Positions 49,641 through 59,399 of a DNA stretch of 64,000 nucleotides are shown here, one piece after another. The translations under genes were made by a program, and so were the position numbers. Source of the stretch: Bacillota bacterium (GTDB lineage Bacteria; Bacillota; Clostridia; Christensenellales; Aristaeellaceae); NCBI GenBank assembly GCA_023411175.1, contig JAEYPB010000046.1, positions 1 to 64,000 on the forward strand, written 5' to 3'. Positions within the stretch are counted from its first letter, which is position 1; every line of letters starts with the position of its first letter. The notes under the pieces were generated by a model, which saw only the letters and a program-made list of their open reading frames with translations, had not been told where the DNA came from and ran no database searches.

Positions 49641-50543
49641 TTAGTCCTTTTCCGCCAGAACCCGCGCGCCCCTTCTGACGGGCCACTTCAGATCGGATTC
49701 CGAAAGCACGATCGCCATAAACACCACCGCAAACCCGGCAAACACCCGGGGTGGCACGATCTCGCCATAAAAGGCCACCGAAAACAGTACGCCAAACACC
49801 GACTCCAGGCTCAGAATCAGCGAAGCCCCGGCGGGCGGCGCGAACTTCTGGCCCACCAACTGCAGAAGGAAGCCCATCGCCGTCGGGAAGACCGCCAGGT
49901 ACAGCATCACCAGCCAGTCCACCGGTGCCACCTGAGTGGGCTGCGAGGGCGTCACCGCATCCACGACCCAGAAGATGACCGCGCTGGTGGCGAACTGGAA
50001 CACGATGGATCGCACCGGGTCTACATCACGTCCGAGCGTGGCGATGCCCACGATGTGCGCGGCGTACAATACCCCGCCGGCCAGCGTCAAAGAATCCCCC
50101 CAGCCGATGGTAAGGTTCTCCGTCAGCGAGATCAGCCCAATGCCCACGAGACCCATCATCGCCGCTACGAAGCTCTTGCCCTCCGGCCGCCTGCGCTTGA
50201 CCATCCAGAACATGAACGGCACCAGCACGCAGTAGATGGCGGTCAGAAACGCGTTCTTGCCCGGCGTGGTGTCGGTGATGCCAAAGCCCTGCATCAGCGA
50301 CGCGACGGCCAGCATTCCGCCCAGCACCACGGAACGCCAGATGTCCGATGGACTGGACGTTCTGATTTTTTTATGGAAGATCAGCGCCAGCAGCGACGCG
50401 GCGACGGTGAACCGCAGCGCCAGAAGCCTGTCCGGCGGGAAAACATCCATCTGATTTTTAACAAGAAAAAAAGAGGTACCCCAGATGAGCGCCGCGCCGT
50501 AGAGCGCCAGCTTGCCCAGCGTTTTTTGGGTTTTCGGGTTCAC
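49641..50543 (-). CDS. EamA/DMT-family transporter
   Basis: 300 residues, ten helices from two EamA repeats (ALYGAALIWGTSFFLVKNQM first; LYLAVFPTAMGFLLQLVGQK and SLESVFGVLFSVAFYGE in the second). GTG at 50543 overlaps the MFS stop (GTGA), with AAAAGGAG upstream; the longer upstream frame is inside the MFS gene. Exporter or importer of a small metabolite, substrate unknown. Confidence 0.9.
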   Translation of the reverse strand: MNPKTQKTLGKLALYGAALIWGTSFFLVKNQMDVFPPDRLLALRFTVAASLLALIFHKKIRTSSPSDIWRSVVLGGMLAVASLMQGFGITDTTPGKNAFLTAIYCVLVPFMFWMVKRRRPEGKSFVAAMMGLVGIGLISLTENLTIGWGDSLTLAGGVLYAAHIVGIATLGRDVDPVRSIVFQFATSAVIFWVVDAVTPSQPTQVAPVDWLVMLYLAVFPTAMGFLLQLVGQKFAPPAGASLILSLESVFGVLFSVAFYGEIVPPRVFAGFAVVFMAIVLSESDLKWPVRRGARVLAEKD

Positions 50544-51766
50544 GAGAAAGCTCCTTTTCGCCTGGCCGCCCGGACGAGCCCCACGGCCAGCGCCATCAAT
50601 AACGGGAACGCGGCGGCGCAAAGAAGCCCCGCTTTGAGGGCAGCCTGCTCACCGCCCGGGAAGAGCGCCTCTACCCACTGAAGGCCTTCTTCGGCGCGGC
50701 TCGCCACCCAGCCGACCAGGCCGGGGCCGCTGGAGCAGCCGATATCCCCCGCCACCGCCAGCATCGCGAACATCGCAGTGCCGCCCTGGGGAAAACTGCG
50801 GGCGGACAGCGACACCGTCGCCGGCCACATGGCGCCGACGCTCAGTCCCGTAACGGCGCAGGCGATGAGCGATACCACCGGCAGCGGCGAAAACACCGCT
50901 ACGAGGTAGCTTGCCACGCAAAGCACCGCGGAGCCCGCGAGGATGCCCTCGAGCGGCAGGTGCGCGCCCTTGGAGCCGAAGTACACCCGAGCCCCGCCCA
51001 TCAGAACCGCGAAGGCGCAGGGACCCAGAAGGTCGCCCGTCGTCTTCGACACGTTCAGGCCCACCTCCGCAAAGAGGCTCGCCCATTGGGACATTGCCAG
51101 TTCCGAAGCGCCCGCCGTCACCATCAATATGAGCATCAGCCAGAAAGCGCCCTTTGAGAACAAGGCCTTCAGGCTCATTCCCTGCCCTTCCTCCACCAGC
51201 GCGCACAGCGGCACCTTCATGAAGAAGAACATGTTGAAAAGCGGCACGAGCGCCCACATGGCGGTTACCCAGCGCCAGCCGGAGAGGCCGGCCGTGGTGA
51301 AATACACGGTCGAAAGCAGCACAACGGCCATCTGACCCCAGCAGTAGAACGAGTGCAGAAGGCTCATTGCCGCGGCCTTTCTGTCCCCGGGGAGCGATTC
51401 GACGATGGGGCTGATGAGCACCTCGATCATGCCGCCGCCGATGGCGTTGACAACCATCGCGATGGCGATGCCGAGATACGGATCCATCACATAGGGCAAG
51501 ACGCCAAGAAGAAAGAGCCCCGCGGCGCCCAGCGCGTGTGCAACCACCGCCGCGACGCGGTAGCCGATCTTGTCCAGAAGGTGGGCGCAGACCAGGTCCG
51601 TCGCGATCTGCACGCCGAAGTTCAGCGAAATCAGAAGGCCAATGCGGGAAAGCGAGATGCCGAAATCCCTGCTGAATACGATAAACAATAGGGGCGGCAG
51701 GTTGTTCACGATCGCCTGCGTGACGTAGCCCATATAGCTTGCGTACAACGTATGCTTATAAGTCAA
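50540..51766 (-). CDS. MFS transporter
   Basis: 408 residues, 12 helices. TTG start at 51766 with AAGGGGCG upstream. LPPLLFIVFSRDFGISLSRI, GGGMIEVLISPIVESLPGD and AMSLLHSFYCWGQM resemble FucP/sugar-type MFS members. It starts 30 nt after the fucose-isomerase-family gene, so uptake of the isomerase's sugar is the simplest idea. Confidence 0.87.
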   Translation of the reverse strand: MTYKHTLYASYMGYVTQAIVNNLPPLLFIVFSRDFGISLSRIGLLISLNFGVQIATDLVCAHLLDKIGYRVAAVVAHALGAAGLFLLGVLPYVMDPYLGIAIAMVVNAIGGGMIEVLISPIVESLPGDRKAAAMSLLHSFYCWGQMAVVLLSTVYFTTAGLSGWRWVTAMWALVPLFNMFFFMKVPLCALVEEGQGMSLKALFSKGAFWLMLILMVTAGASELAMSQWASLFAEVGLNVSKTTGDLLGPCAFAVLMGGARVYFGSKGAHLPLEGILAGSAVLCVASYLVAVFSPLPVVSLIACAVTGLSVGAMWPATVSLSARSFPQGGTAMFAMLAVAGDIGCSSGPGLVGWVASRAEEGLQWVEALFPGGEQAALKAGLLCAAAFPLLMALAVGLVRAARRKGAFS

Positions 51767-51796
51767 AACCCGACGCCCCTTGCCTTTGTAGTGTGT

Positions 51797-53278
51797 TTAC
51801 GCGAATGGATTCTCCGTGGGGTAGAGCATGCCTTTGGGCTGGTTGAAGCTGATCTTGCCGACGCCCAGAAGGGTCATCACCGAGTGCAGCGCCTTGCCCG
51901 CACGGCCAAAGGCCACCGCGCCGTGGTGCGGATAGCCGTCCGCGATCAGCACGTGGCGGTAGAAGCGGTTCATCTCCGGAATGCCGAACACGCCGATGCC
52001 GCCAAAGGACTGGGTGGCCACCGGCAGCACCTCGCCCTGGGCGATGTAGCTCGTCAGCACGCTGTCCTTGTTGCCCTGCAGGCGGTAGAAGGTGATCGCG
52101 CCGGGGATGATGTCGCCCTCCAGCGTGCCGCGGGTGATGTCCGGCTCCGCGCCGCCCTCCATGCCGCGGTTCATGATCAGCTGGTACTTCATCTCGCCCT
52201 TGGTCAGGCGGCAGATGGGCGTATTGCCGCAGTGGAAGCCCATGAAGACCTCGCTGCTGCCGTATGCGGTCTTGCCGCCGATCTCCGCATTGTACATATC
52301 GTAGGGCACGGTGTTGTTGATGTCGAGGAGGGTTACCGGCTCTTCCGTAACACAGGTGCCGATGTATTCGGAGAGCGCGCCGTAGATGTCCACCTCACAG
52401 GCCACCGGGATGCCTCTGGCCGTCAGGCGGGAGTTGACGTAGCAGGGCACAAAGCCGAACTTGGCCTCGAACGACGGCCAGCACTTGTTGGCGAACGCCA
52501 CGTACTTGGACGCGCCCAGGTTGTCCTTCGCCCAGTCGAGCAGCGTGATCTCGAACTGCGCCAGCTTCGGAAGGAGCGTGGGCATCTTGTTGCCCGCGCC
52601 CAGCTCTTGCGCCATGTCCTTGGCGACTTCGGGGATGCGCGGGTCGTTCGCATGCTTCTCAAAAGCGACCAGAAGATCCAGCTCGGAATTCTCCTGCACG
52701 GTGACGCCCAGCTTGTACAGCGGCGCGATCGGCGCGTTGCAGGCCAGGAAGTCGTAGGGGCGGGGGCCGAAGGTGATGATCTTCAGGTTCTTCACGCCGA
52801 TGATGGCGCGGGTAATGGGCGCGAACTCAGCGATCATCCCGGCGACTTCCGCCGCGTCGCCCACCGGGTACTCGGGGATGTAGCTGGCAACGCCGCGCAG
52901 CTTCAGGTTGTAGCTGGCGTTGAGCATGCCGCAGTAGGCGTCGCCTCGGCGGCTGGACAGCACGGGGATGTTCTCCTCCGCGGCGGCGACGAACATGGAC
53001 GGGCCGCTAAACTCCTGCGCCAAGAGGGTCTCGGGGCCCTCCGGGCCGAAGTTGCCGAGGAAGACAACCAGCGCGTTGACGCCGTTTGCCTTGAGCTCGT
53101 CCAGCGCGAGCAGCGCGTCGGTCTCGTTCTCAATGGTGGTCTGGATCTCCACGATCTCGCCACCCAACTTGCGGTAGGCCTCCACGACCGCGGCGCGGCG
53201 CTGCTGGGAAAGGTCGATGGGGAAGCAATCGCGGCTGACGGCGACGATGCCTAGTTTAATGACCGGGATGTTGTCCAT
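51797..53278 (-). CDS. L-fucose/L-arabinose isomerase family protein
   Basis: Ketol isomerase fold of 493 residues, shorter than E. coli FucI (about 590) and nearer AraA length. Putative Mn ligands: Glu and Asp in VACEVDIYGALSEY, Asp in LLDINNTV, His in GFHCGNTP. N-terminal LGIVAVSRDCFPIDLSQQRR and VVFLGNFGPEGPE are typical of the Firmicutes subgroup. GAAAGGAGC precedes the ATG at 53278. Substrate could be L-fucose, D-arabinose or a related sugar; the GH95 fucosidase in the window supports L-fucose. Confidence 0.85.
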   Translation of the reverse strand: MDNIPVIKLGIVAVSRDCFPIDLSQQRRAAVVEAYRKLGGEIVEIQTTIENETDALLALDELKANGVNALVVFLGNFGPEGPETLLAQEFSGPSMFVAAAEENIPVLSSRRGDAYCGMLNASYNLKLRGVASYIPEYPVGDAAEVAGMIAEFAPITRAIIGVKNLKIITFGPRPYDFLACNAPIAPLYKLGVTVQENSELDLLVAFEKHANDPRIPEVAKDMAQELGAGNKMPTLLPKLAQFEITLLDWAKDNLGASKYVAFANKCWPSFEAKFGFVPCYVNSRLTARGIPVACEVDIYGALSEYIGTCVTEEPVTLLDINNTVPYDMYNAEIGGKTAYGSSEVFMGFHCGNTPICRLTKGEMKYQLIMNRGMEGGAEPDITRGTLEGDIIPGAITFYRLQGNKDSVLTSYIAQGEVLPVATQSFGGIGVFGIPEMNRFYRHVLIADGYPHHGAVAFGRAGKALHSVMTLLGVGKISFNQPKGMLYPTENPFA

Positions 53279-53315
53279 AATAATTGCTCCTTTCGTTCCC
53301 TTTTGCATACCTGCA

Positions 53316-53344
53316 ATTATACCATAAGGAAACTGTCCACACAA
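53316..53344 (-). promoter_or_regulatory. Promoter of the isomerase-MFS-EamA operon
   Basis: Minus strand TTGTGT (53344-53339), 17-nt spacer, TATAAT (53321-53316), 38 nt before the ATG. Confidence 0.65.
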
Positions 53345-53459
53345 CCAAAGGGGGTACGCTTTGATCGGAAAAAACCAAGGGGCATTTAAGGAACTGTTGC
53401 ACATAGACAAAGCGCCCGGAAACCGGGCGCTTTCAGTTCTCGTGGCTCTCACAGCCGCC

Positions 53460-55514
53460 TTACGCTTCCGGATTTTCCTCCGGCAGCTCAATGGGGGCGG
53501 TGCTGGCGGCGATGACGAACTCTTCGTCGGGCGCGGTGGCGCTCAGGCCGTCAAAGGCTTCCTCTTCCAGCACGGCGCGGATCGACAGGCTGATGCGGCG
53601 CGCTTCGGGGTTGACATCCAGCACCTTGACGCGGATCATGTCGCCGACGTTCACGGCGTCCTCCACCTTGGCGATGCGGGTCAGCGCGCACTGGGAGATG
53701 TGCACCAGGCCGTCGAGGCCGGGTTCAAGCTCCACAAACGCGCCGAAGGTGGTGATGCGGACGACCTTGCCCTCCACGATCGAGCCCACCGGGTATTTTT
53801 CGCCAGCCACTTCCCAGGGGCGGGGCTGCGTCTGCTTGTAGGAAAGCGAGATGCGCTCCTTGACCGGGTCGAGGCTCAGGATCTTGACTTCAATCTCCTG
53901 ATTGACCGACACCACGTCGGAGGGATGGCGGACGCGGCCCCAGCTGAGGTCGGTCACGTGCACCAGGCCGTCCACGCCGCCGATGTCGACGAAGGCGCCA
54001 AAGTCGGTCAGCCGGCGAACGATGCCCTTGACGACCTCGCCAACGGTCAGCGTGCCCCAGATTTCCTTCTTCTTTTCCGCTTCTTCCGCCTGAAGCACGG
54101 CCTTGCGGGAGGCGACGATGCGCTTCTTGGCCTTGTCCACCTCAATGATCTTGAGGGTGAGTTCCTGGCCGACGAACTCCTCGATGCGCTCGACAAAGCG
54201 CTGGGAGAGCTGGGAAGCCGGCACAAAGGCGCGCACGCCCGCCACGTCGCAGATCAGGCCGCCCTTGACGGCTTCCTTGCCAACGCCGGTGACGAACTCG
54301 TTCGCGTCATATTTGGCGACGATCTCATCCCAGTTTTTGCGGTTTACGATGTTGCGCTGGGACAACAGAACGTTGCCCTCGCCATCGTTGACCTTGACCA
54401 CTTCGACCTCTATTTCATCGCCAATTTTGACATCGGTCGAGGAGAGGTCCGACCTTTTGACCAAACCATCCGCCTTGTAGCCCACGTTGACGCAAATCTC
54501 ATCCTCGGTGATCTGAACCACGGTGCCCGTAATGGTTTGGCCGGGGCGCAGCTGAACCAGCGTCTTCTCGACGTCGGCCAGGAAATCGCCTTCGGTGGGC
54601 TCCATGGTATCCTGAGGCGCCGGCGCTTCTGCTCCGGTGGATTCCGCCACGGGATTCTGGGTCTCGACGGATTCGGTCACCTGTTCCTTCTTCTCGATGT
54701 CGTCCATGCGTGTCACAACCTCCTTCAATGTACAATCCGGCGTGGAGGCGCCGGCTGTCACTCCAATACGGTCTCCGGGCAGGAATTCGATCCCGTCGAG
54801 CGCCGAAGCGTCCTCGACGAAATAGGTTCTGGGACAAATGCCCGCGCACAGCTCGAAGAGCTTTCGCGTGTTGGCGCTGTCCCGCCCGCCGACCACGAGC
54901 ATCACATCGGACGCGGCGGCGAGCTCTGCCGCCTCGGCCTGCCGGAGCGCCGTGGCGGTGCAGATGGTGTCCCGGATCTCGGCATCCGGCGCGATTTCAA
55001 CGATGCGCCGGGCGACGCTCTGGAATTGCTCCCTGGGCAGCGTGGTCTGGGAAACGACCAGCGGCTTTACGAGCGGCCCGGACGGAATTTCGTCCAGCAC
55101 CGCGCGGCCGCGGCCCCGCGCCCAGCCAAGAATGCCCCGAACCTCCGGATGCGCCCCGTCCCCCGCCACAATCACGTCCCGCCCTTCGGCTGCGGCCCGC
55201 GAGACCATTTCATGGATGCGGCCGACAAACGGGCAGGTAGCATCCCATACGGTGGCGCCCCGCGCCTCGAGGGCGGCCAGTTCATCCCTGCCGATCCCGT
55301 GGGATCGGACGATCACCTGCGCGCCGGGCGTGATTTCTTCCGGGCTGCCCACCGGCTCAGCCCCAAGCCCGCGAAGCGCCTCGACGACCCGGGGGTTGTG
55401 GATGATCGGCCCCAGCGTGGTCACGGGGCCCAGAGCGGCCCGCTTTTCCGCCAGCGCCACGGCGCGGCGGACGCCGAAGCAGAACCCCGCGTTTTTGGCC
55501 ACCGTGACATGCAT
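53460..55514 (-). CDS. ispH: Fused IspH (HMBPP reductase) and ribosomal protein S1
   Basis: Two-part protein of about 684 residues. IspH part (1-285): Cys in AGFCFGVRRAV, DATCPFVGR and DTICTATALRQ bind the [4Fe-4S] cluster; VTAGASTPD closes the domain. It makes IPP/DMAPP in the MEP pathway. An acidic linker (about 285-320) leads to four S1 RNA-binding domains: VVQITEDEICVNVGYKADGL, a divergent second (VAGVRAFVPASQLSQRF), RRLTDFGAFVDIGGVDGLVH and VRITTFGAFVELEPGLDGLV. This fusion is known in Clostridia. ATG at 55514 chosen; a TTG at 55526 is possible. Downstream of cmk-plsC. Confidence 0.93.
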   Translation of the reverse strand: MHVTVAKNAGFCFGVRRAVALAEKRAALGPVTTLGPIIHNPRVVEALRGLGAEPVGSPEEITPGAQVIVRSHGIGRDELAALEARGATVWDATCPFVGRIHEMVSRAAAEGRDVIVAGDGAHPEVRGILGWARGRGRAVLDEIPSGPLVKPLVVSQTTLPREQFQSVARRIVEIAPDAEIRDTICTATALRQAEAAELAAASDVMLVVGGRDSANTRKLFELCAGICPRTYFVEDASALDGIEFLPGDRIGVTAGASTPDCTLKEVVTRMDDIEKKEQVTESVETQNPVAESTGAEAPAPQDTMEPTEGDFLADVEKTLVQLRPGQTITGTVVQITEDEICVNVGYKADGLVKRSDLSSTDVKIGDEIEVEVVKVNDGEGNVLLSQRNIVNRKNWDEIVAKYDANEFVTGVGKEAVKGGLICDVAGVRAFVPASQLSQRFVERIEEFVGQELTLKIIEVDKAKKRIVASRKAVLQAEEAEKKKEIWGTLTVGEVVKGIVRRLTDFGAFVDIGGVDGLVHVTDLSWGRVRHPSDVVSVNQEIEVKILSLDPVKERISLSYKQTQPRPWEVAGEKYPVGSIVEGKVVRITTFGAFVELEPGLDGLVHISQCALTRIAKVEDAVNVGDMIRVKVLDVNPEARRISLSIRAVLEEEAFDGLSATAPDEEFVIAASTAPIELPEENPEA

Positions 55515-55626
55515 TGAACGCTTCAAACCACCCTATGCCTTCCTGTGGCGGATTCTCATGGATAGCCCCTGTATTTCGCCAGCAGATGGGCGGAATCCTG
55601 CCAGATGACAATTATTTACACAAAAA

Positions 55627-56220
55627 TTACTTTTCACCAGGTGCGGTCAGCGATGCAACCGCGCCCTCGATCGCCTGGGTCGCCTGCCGAAGCGCCTCAC
55701 TTCCGCCGCGCAGGTCAAAGGCTGAAAGATCAAGGGGTGCGCCGATGATGAGCGTGTTTCGCCTGAAGGGCTTGAATCGCTTCAAAAACCGCATGGGCAC
55801 CACCGGCGCGCCGGACTTCAGCGCGATCAACGACACGCCGCTCTCCATCGCGCGGTTACCGGCGGTATCGCGCCCGCCCTGGGGAAAGATACCCAGCACG
55901 CCGCCCTCCTTCAGGATGGCGAGGGACGTCCGCACGGCGGCCATATCGGCGTTGCCCCGGTCCACCGGAAACGCGCCCAGCGCGCGGACGCACCAGCGGA
56001 CGGCCGGTACGCCGAACAGCTCCTTCTTGGCCATGAACCGGATTCTTCGCTTGACGGCCACCCCGGCCGCCAGCGGATCCAGAAGCGACACATGGTTTCC
56101 GCAGAGGATGGCCGCGCCGCTTCCGGGCAGGTTTTCCACGCCCACCATTTTAAGAGGATAGAAGATCGCGAAGACGACGCGCATCACAGCTTTTGCAAAG
56201 GCATAGAACCAGGGCTTCAC
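55627..56220 (-). CDS. plsC: 1-acylglycerol-3-phosphate acyltransferase (PlsC family)
   Basis: 197 residues. N-terminal hydrophobic helix, acyltransferase motif NHVSLLD (HxxxxD) at 42-48, FMAKKELFGVP, and FPQGGRD, a variant of FPEGTR. Acylates lysophosphatidic acid in phospholipid synthesis at the membrane. ATG overlaps the cmk stop (ATGA). Confidence 0.92.
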   Translation of the reverse strand: MKPWFYAFAKAVMRVVFAIFYPLKMVGVENLPGSGAAILCGNHVSLLDPLAAGVAVKRRIRFMAKKELFGVPAVRWCVRALGAFPVDRGNADMAAVRTSLAILKEGGVLGIFPQGGRDTAGNRAMESGVSLIALKSGAPVVPMRFLKRFKPFRRNTLIIGAPLDLSAFDLRGGSEALRQATQAIEGAVASLTAPGEK

Positions 56221-56915
56221 AGGACTTCCCCCCCGCGCATCTCCACTTCGCCGACCCGCGCCTTGACCAGGTCCAGTACCGCCCGCACCGCCTCGTCGGC
56301 GGTCAGCTGGCTCGCATCCAGTTCTACGGCGTCTTCCGCCTTTTTAAGCGGGGAGGCCACACGGGTGCTGTCGTCATGGTCGCGCTTCAAAATCGCCTCC
56401 AGCACCTCCTGGTAGGTATCCTTCGCGCCGACGGCGCGTAGCTCGCGAAAGCGGCGTGCCGCGCGCACCGCGGCGTCCGCGACCAGAAAAACCTTGAGCG
56501 TCGCGTCCGGCAGCACGCAGGTGCCAATGTCCCTTCCGTCCATGACGACGGAGTGCCCCGCAGCGATGGCGCGCTGCATCTCCACCATGCGCCGCCTGAC
56601 CTCCGGCACCGCCGAAACCTTCGAGGCGGCGGCGGATACCTCCGGGCGGCGGATCTCGTCGGACACGTCGCGGCCGTCCAGGTACACCTTCTGAAGCCCC
56701 GCCTCGTAGCCGACGCGCACGTTTGCCCCGGGGGCGATGGCCGCCACCGCGGCAGCGTCGGAAGGATCCGCGCCGGACTCCAGCACATAAAGCCCCACCG
56801 CGCGGTACATCGCGCCGGTATCCAGATAAAGCGCGCCGGTCCGCCTCGCGACCGCACGCGCAATGGTCGATTTTCCGGCACCCGAAGGCCCGTCGATCGC
56901 CACGGAAAACGTCAT
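56217..56915 (-). CDS. cmk: Cytidylate kinase
   Basis: Phosphorylates CMP/dCMP. 232 residues: Walker A DGPSGAGKST at 8-17, LYLDTGAMYRAVGLY, VVMDGRDIGTCVLPDA, KVFLVADAAVRAARR. GGAGGTAGGTTT precedes the ATG. First gene of cmk-plsC-ispH/rpsA, a common clostridial order. Confidence 0.95.
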   Translation of the reverse strand: MTFSVAIDGPSGAGKSTIARAVARRTGALYLDTGAMYRAVGLYVLESGADPSDAAAVAAIAPGANVRVGYEAGLQKVYLDGRDVSDEIRRPEVSAAASKVSAVPEVRRRMVEMQRAIAAGHSVVMDGRDIGTCVLPDATLKVFLVADAAVRAARRFRELRAVGAKDTYQEVLEAILKRDHDDSTRVASPLKKAEDAVELDASQLTADEAVRAVLDLVKARVGEVEMRGGEVL

Positions 56916-57091
56916 AAACCTACCTCCGACATGCCGCGTCAGGCGGCTTCCAAACTGTCACTTTTATTATTCTTGAATGGGCTGAGATCATCCGGATTTT
57001 CTCCGCGCCCGGACAAAACAGCTGGAAGTATGGTTTGCGCCCCTAAATTTCGCGCAAACGCCCGCCGCGCTGCAGGATAGCCCTTCGTTTT

Positions 57092-57120
57092 ATTATAGCA
57101 TAGGTGCCGACAGTTGCCAA
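57092..57120 (-). promoter_or_regulatory. Promoter of the cmk operon
   Basis: Minus strand TTGGCA (57120-57115), 17-nt spacer, TATAAT (57097-57092). Gives a leader of about 170 nt. The 57.0-57.27 kb gap otherwise holds only the inverted repeat and the rpiR promoter listed next. Confidence 0.8.
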
Positions 57121-57148
57121 ATTCAATTTTCGCCCTCCACTCATCCAT

Positions 57149-57181
57149 TTTCACGTCTATTTTGGCGATTTTTACGTGAAA
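57149..57181. promoter_or_regulatory. Inverted repeat between the cmk and rpiR promoters
   Basis: TTTCACGT (57149-57156) and ACGTGAAA (57174-57181), an 8-bp perfect repeat separated by 17 nt, i.e. arms about 2.5 helical turns apart centre to centre. It lies 24 nt upstream of the rpiR -35 and is a candidate operator, possibly for RpiR itself. Confidence 0.45.
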
Positions 57182-57204
57182 TCTGCGCTAAATGATTGAG
57201 TGTC

Positions 57205-57233
57205 TTGCATTTTTTCTGTCAATACGCTATAAT
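57205..57233 (+). promoter_or_regulatory. Promoter of the rpiR operon
   Basis: TTGCAT (57205-57210), 17-nt spacer, TATAAT (57228-57233), 39 nt before the rpiR ATG. Confidence 0.75.
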
Positions 57234-57272
57234 TGCTGCATAGGACGCATTACCTTCCGGGAGGATACAGGG

Positions 57273-58139
57273 ATGGACAACGCTCAGGAATTGATTGCCC
57301 GGCTCAACCATAGTGGCAAAAAGCTCTCAAAGAGCCACCGGCGCATTGCCGAATGCATCGTCAGCCACTACGATAAGGCCGCATTTATGACCGCGTCCAG
57401 GCTTGGCGAGTACGTCGGGGTCAGCGAATCGACCGTCGTTCGCTTCGCTGCCGCGCTGGGATACGAGGGCTACCCGCAGCTGCAAAAGGCGCTGCAGGAA
57501 CTGATCCGCCACCGTCTGACCGCATCGCAGCGCTTCGAGATGACCGGCGATATGGACCACGCACAGGTACTTTCAAAGGTGCTCAAGGCGGACATCCAGA
57601 ACATCCGCGCCACGCTGGACGAGTTGAACATCGGCGTGTTCGAGGAGGTCGTCGAGCAGCTGCTCTCCGCCCGGTCCATCTACGTGCTGGGCCTTCGGGC
57701 CAGCGCGCCGCTTGCGCAGTTCCTGGGCCATTATCTCAGCTACATCTTTCCCACGGTGCACGTGGTTACCTCCGGCGTCAGCGACATCTTCGAGCAGCTG
57801 GCGCACATTTCCGAAGGGGATGTGCTGGTGGGCATCAGCTTTCCCCGCTACACCAGCCGCACCATCGAGGCGATGGAGCTCGCCCGCAAAAAGAACGCGA
57901 CGCTGGTGGCCATCACCGACGGCCCGCTTTCCCCGCTCCACGCGACCAGCGACCTTTGTCTGACCGCGAAGAGCGACATGGCCTCCTTCGTGGATTCGCT
58001 CGCCGCACCGCTGTCGCTGATCAACGCGCTGATCGTCGCGCTCAGCCAGCGCAAACGCCAGCAGGTGGCCGCCAACTTCAACCAGCTGGAGGAGATATGG
58101 GCGCAGTACAACGTGTACCTGAGCAAGAGCGGCGAATGA
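57273..58139 (+). CDS. MurR/RpiR-family regulator (HTH + SIS)
   Basis: 288 residues. N-terminal HTH_6 (KLSKSHRRIAECIVSHYDKA, LGEYVGVSESTVVRFAAALG YEGYPQLQKAL) and C-terminal SIS phosphosugar-binding domain (SIYVLGLRASAPLAQFLGHY, VLVGISFPRYTSRTIEAMEL). ATG at 57273 follows GGGAGGATACAGGG; the frame upstream of it lies in the promoter. Overlaps the next gene (ATGA). Ligand probably a phosphorylated sugar or amino sugar. Confidence 0.92.
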   Translation: MDNAQELIARLNHSGKKLSKSHRRIAECIVSHYDKAAFMTASRLGEYVGVSESTVVRFAAALGYEGYPQLQKALQELIRHRLTASQRFEMTGDMDHAQVLSKVLKADIQNIRATLDELNIGVFEEVVEQLLSARSIYVLGLRASAPLAQFLGHYLSYIFPTVHVVTSGVSDIFEQLAHISEGDVLVGISFPRYTSRTIEAMELARKKNATLVAITDGPLSPLHATSDLCLTAKSDMASFVDSLAAPLSLINALIVALSQRKRQQVAANFNQLEEIWAQYNVYLSKSGE

Positions 58140-59383
58140 ACCACCCGGTCGTCGTGGTAATTGGCGGAGGCCCCGCCGGCATGATGGCGGCACTCTTCGC
58201 CGCCCAGGGTGGTGCCAGAACCGTGCTGCTCGAGCAAAACGAAAAACTGGGCAAGAAGCTCTACATCACCGGCAAAGGGCGCTGTAACCTGACCAACACG
58301 GCGCAGCCGGAGGTGTTCATGCAGAACATCGTGCGCAATCCCCGCTTTCTGTTCTCGGCGCTGGACGCGCTGGACAACACGGCGCTGATGAGCCTGATCG
58401 AGACCGCGGGCACACCGCTCAAGATTGAGCGGGGCGGCCGCGTCTTTCCCGTTTCCGACCATGCCAGCGACATCACCCGCGCGCTGGAATCCGAAATGCG
58501 CCGGTTGGGCGTCGAAATCTGCCTGAAGACCGGCGTCGCCGCGCTGAACGTGTCGGACGGCCGCGTGACGGGCGTCACGCTGCACGACGGGCGCACCCTT
58601 ACAGCCCAGGCGGCGGTGGTGGCGACGGGGGGACTCTCGTACCCGTCCACCGGTTCCACCGGCGACGGCCTTCGCTTCGCGCAGGAGGCCGGGCATCATG
58701 TGCACCAACCGCTCCCCGCGCTGGTCCCCATCGAGACGAACGAGCCCTGGCCCCGGAGCGCGATGGGCATCTCCCTCAAAAACGTGCGTCTGACCGCCGA
58801 GGCGAAGGGCAAGCGGATCTACGCGGAGCAGGGCGAACTGATGCTGACCCACTACGGCCTGTCCGGGCCGCTGGCGTTGACGCTTTCCAGCCTCCTGCCG
58901 GAAGACCCGACAGGCGTCCGTCTGTGGGTAGACCTGAAGCCCGCGCTGGACGCGGAAACACTGGACGCGCGGCTCCTCCGGGACTTCGCCCAGGCGCAGC
59001 GCAAGGGGCTGATCACCGCGCTGGACGCGCTGGCGCCCCACAACCTGGCGCTGGTAGTGGCGGAGCTGGCGGGGCTGTCCCCCGCCAAGCCCATCCACTC
59101 GGTCACCCAGGCCGAGCGCAAGGCGCTGATCGCCGTTCTCAAGGGCATGCCGCTGACGGTGCGCGCGCTGCGCGGCTTTCCGGAGGCCGTCATCACCCGG
59201 GGCGGCGTGGACGTCAAGCAGGTCAGTCCATCCACAATGCAGTCCCGGATGATCGAGGGCCTCTTCTTCGCGGGTGAGGTGCTGGACGTGGACGCGCTGA
59301 CCGGCGGCTTCAACCTGCAAATCGCCTTCTCCACCGGCGCGCTGGCCGGGAAGAGCGCCGCTCTGCTGAGCGCGCAAGCATAA
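58136..59383 (+). CDS. HI0933/YhiN-family flavoprotein
   Basis: 415 residues. FAD-binding Rossmann motif VVIGGGPAGMMAALFAAQGG at 7-26, then KLGKKLYITGKGRCNLTN, the family signature, VATGGLSYPSTGSTGDG, and the C-terminal FAD contact GLFFAGEVLDVDALTGGFNL. ATG at 58136 overlaps the rpiR stop. Members are often annotated as aminoacetone oxidases, but the cellular role is unsettled. Confidence 0.9.
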   Translation: MNHPVVVVIGGGPAGMMAALFAAQGGARTVLLEQNEKLGKKLYITGKGRCNLTNTAQPEVFMQNIVRNPRFLFSALDALDNTALMSLIETAGTPLKIERGGRVFPVSDHASDITRALESEMRRLGVEICLKTGVAALNVSDGRVTGVTLHDGRTLTAQAAVVATGGLSYPSTGSTGDGLRFAQEAGHHVHQPLPALVPIETNEPWPRSAMGISLKNVRLTAEAKGKRIYAEQGELMLTHYGLSGPLALTLSSLLPEDPTGVRLWVDLKPALDAETLDARLLRDFAQAQRKGLITALDALAPHNLALVVAELAGLSPAKPIHSVTQAERKALIAVLKGMPLTVRALRGFPEAVITRGGVDVKQVSPSTMQSRMIEGLFFAGEVLDVDALTGGFNLQIAFSTGALAGKSAALLSAQA

Positions 59384-59399
59384 CAACGGGGGTGTATCT

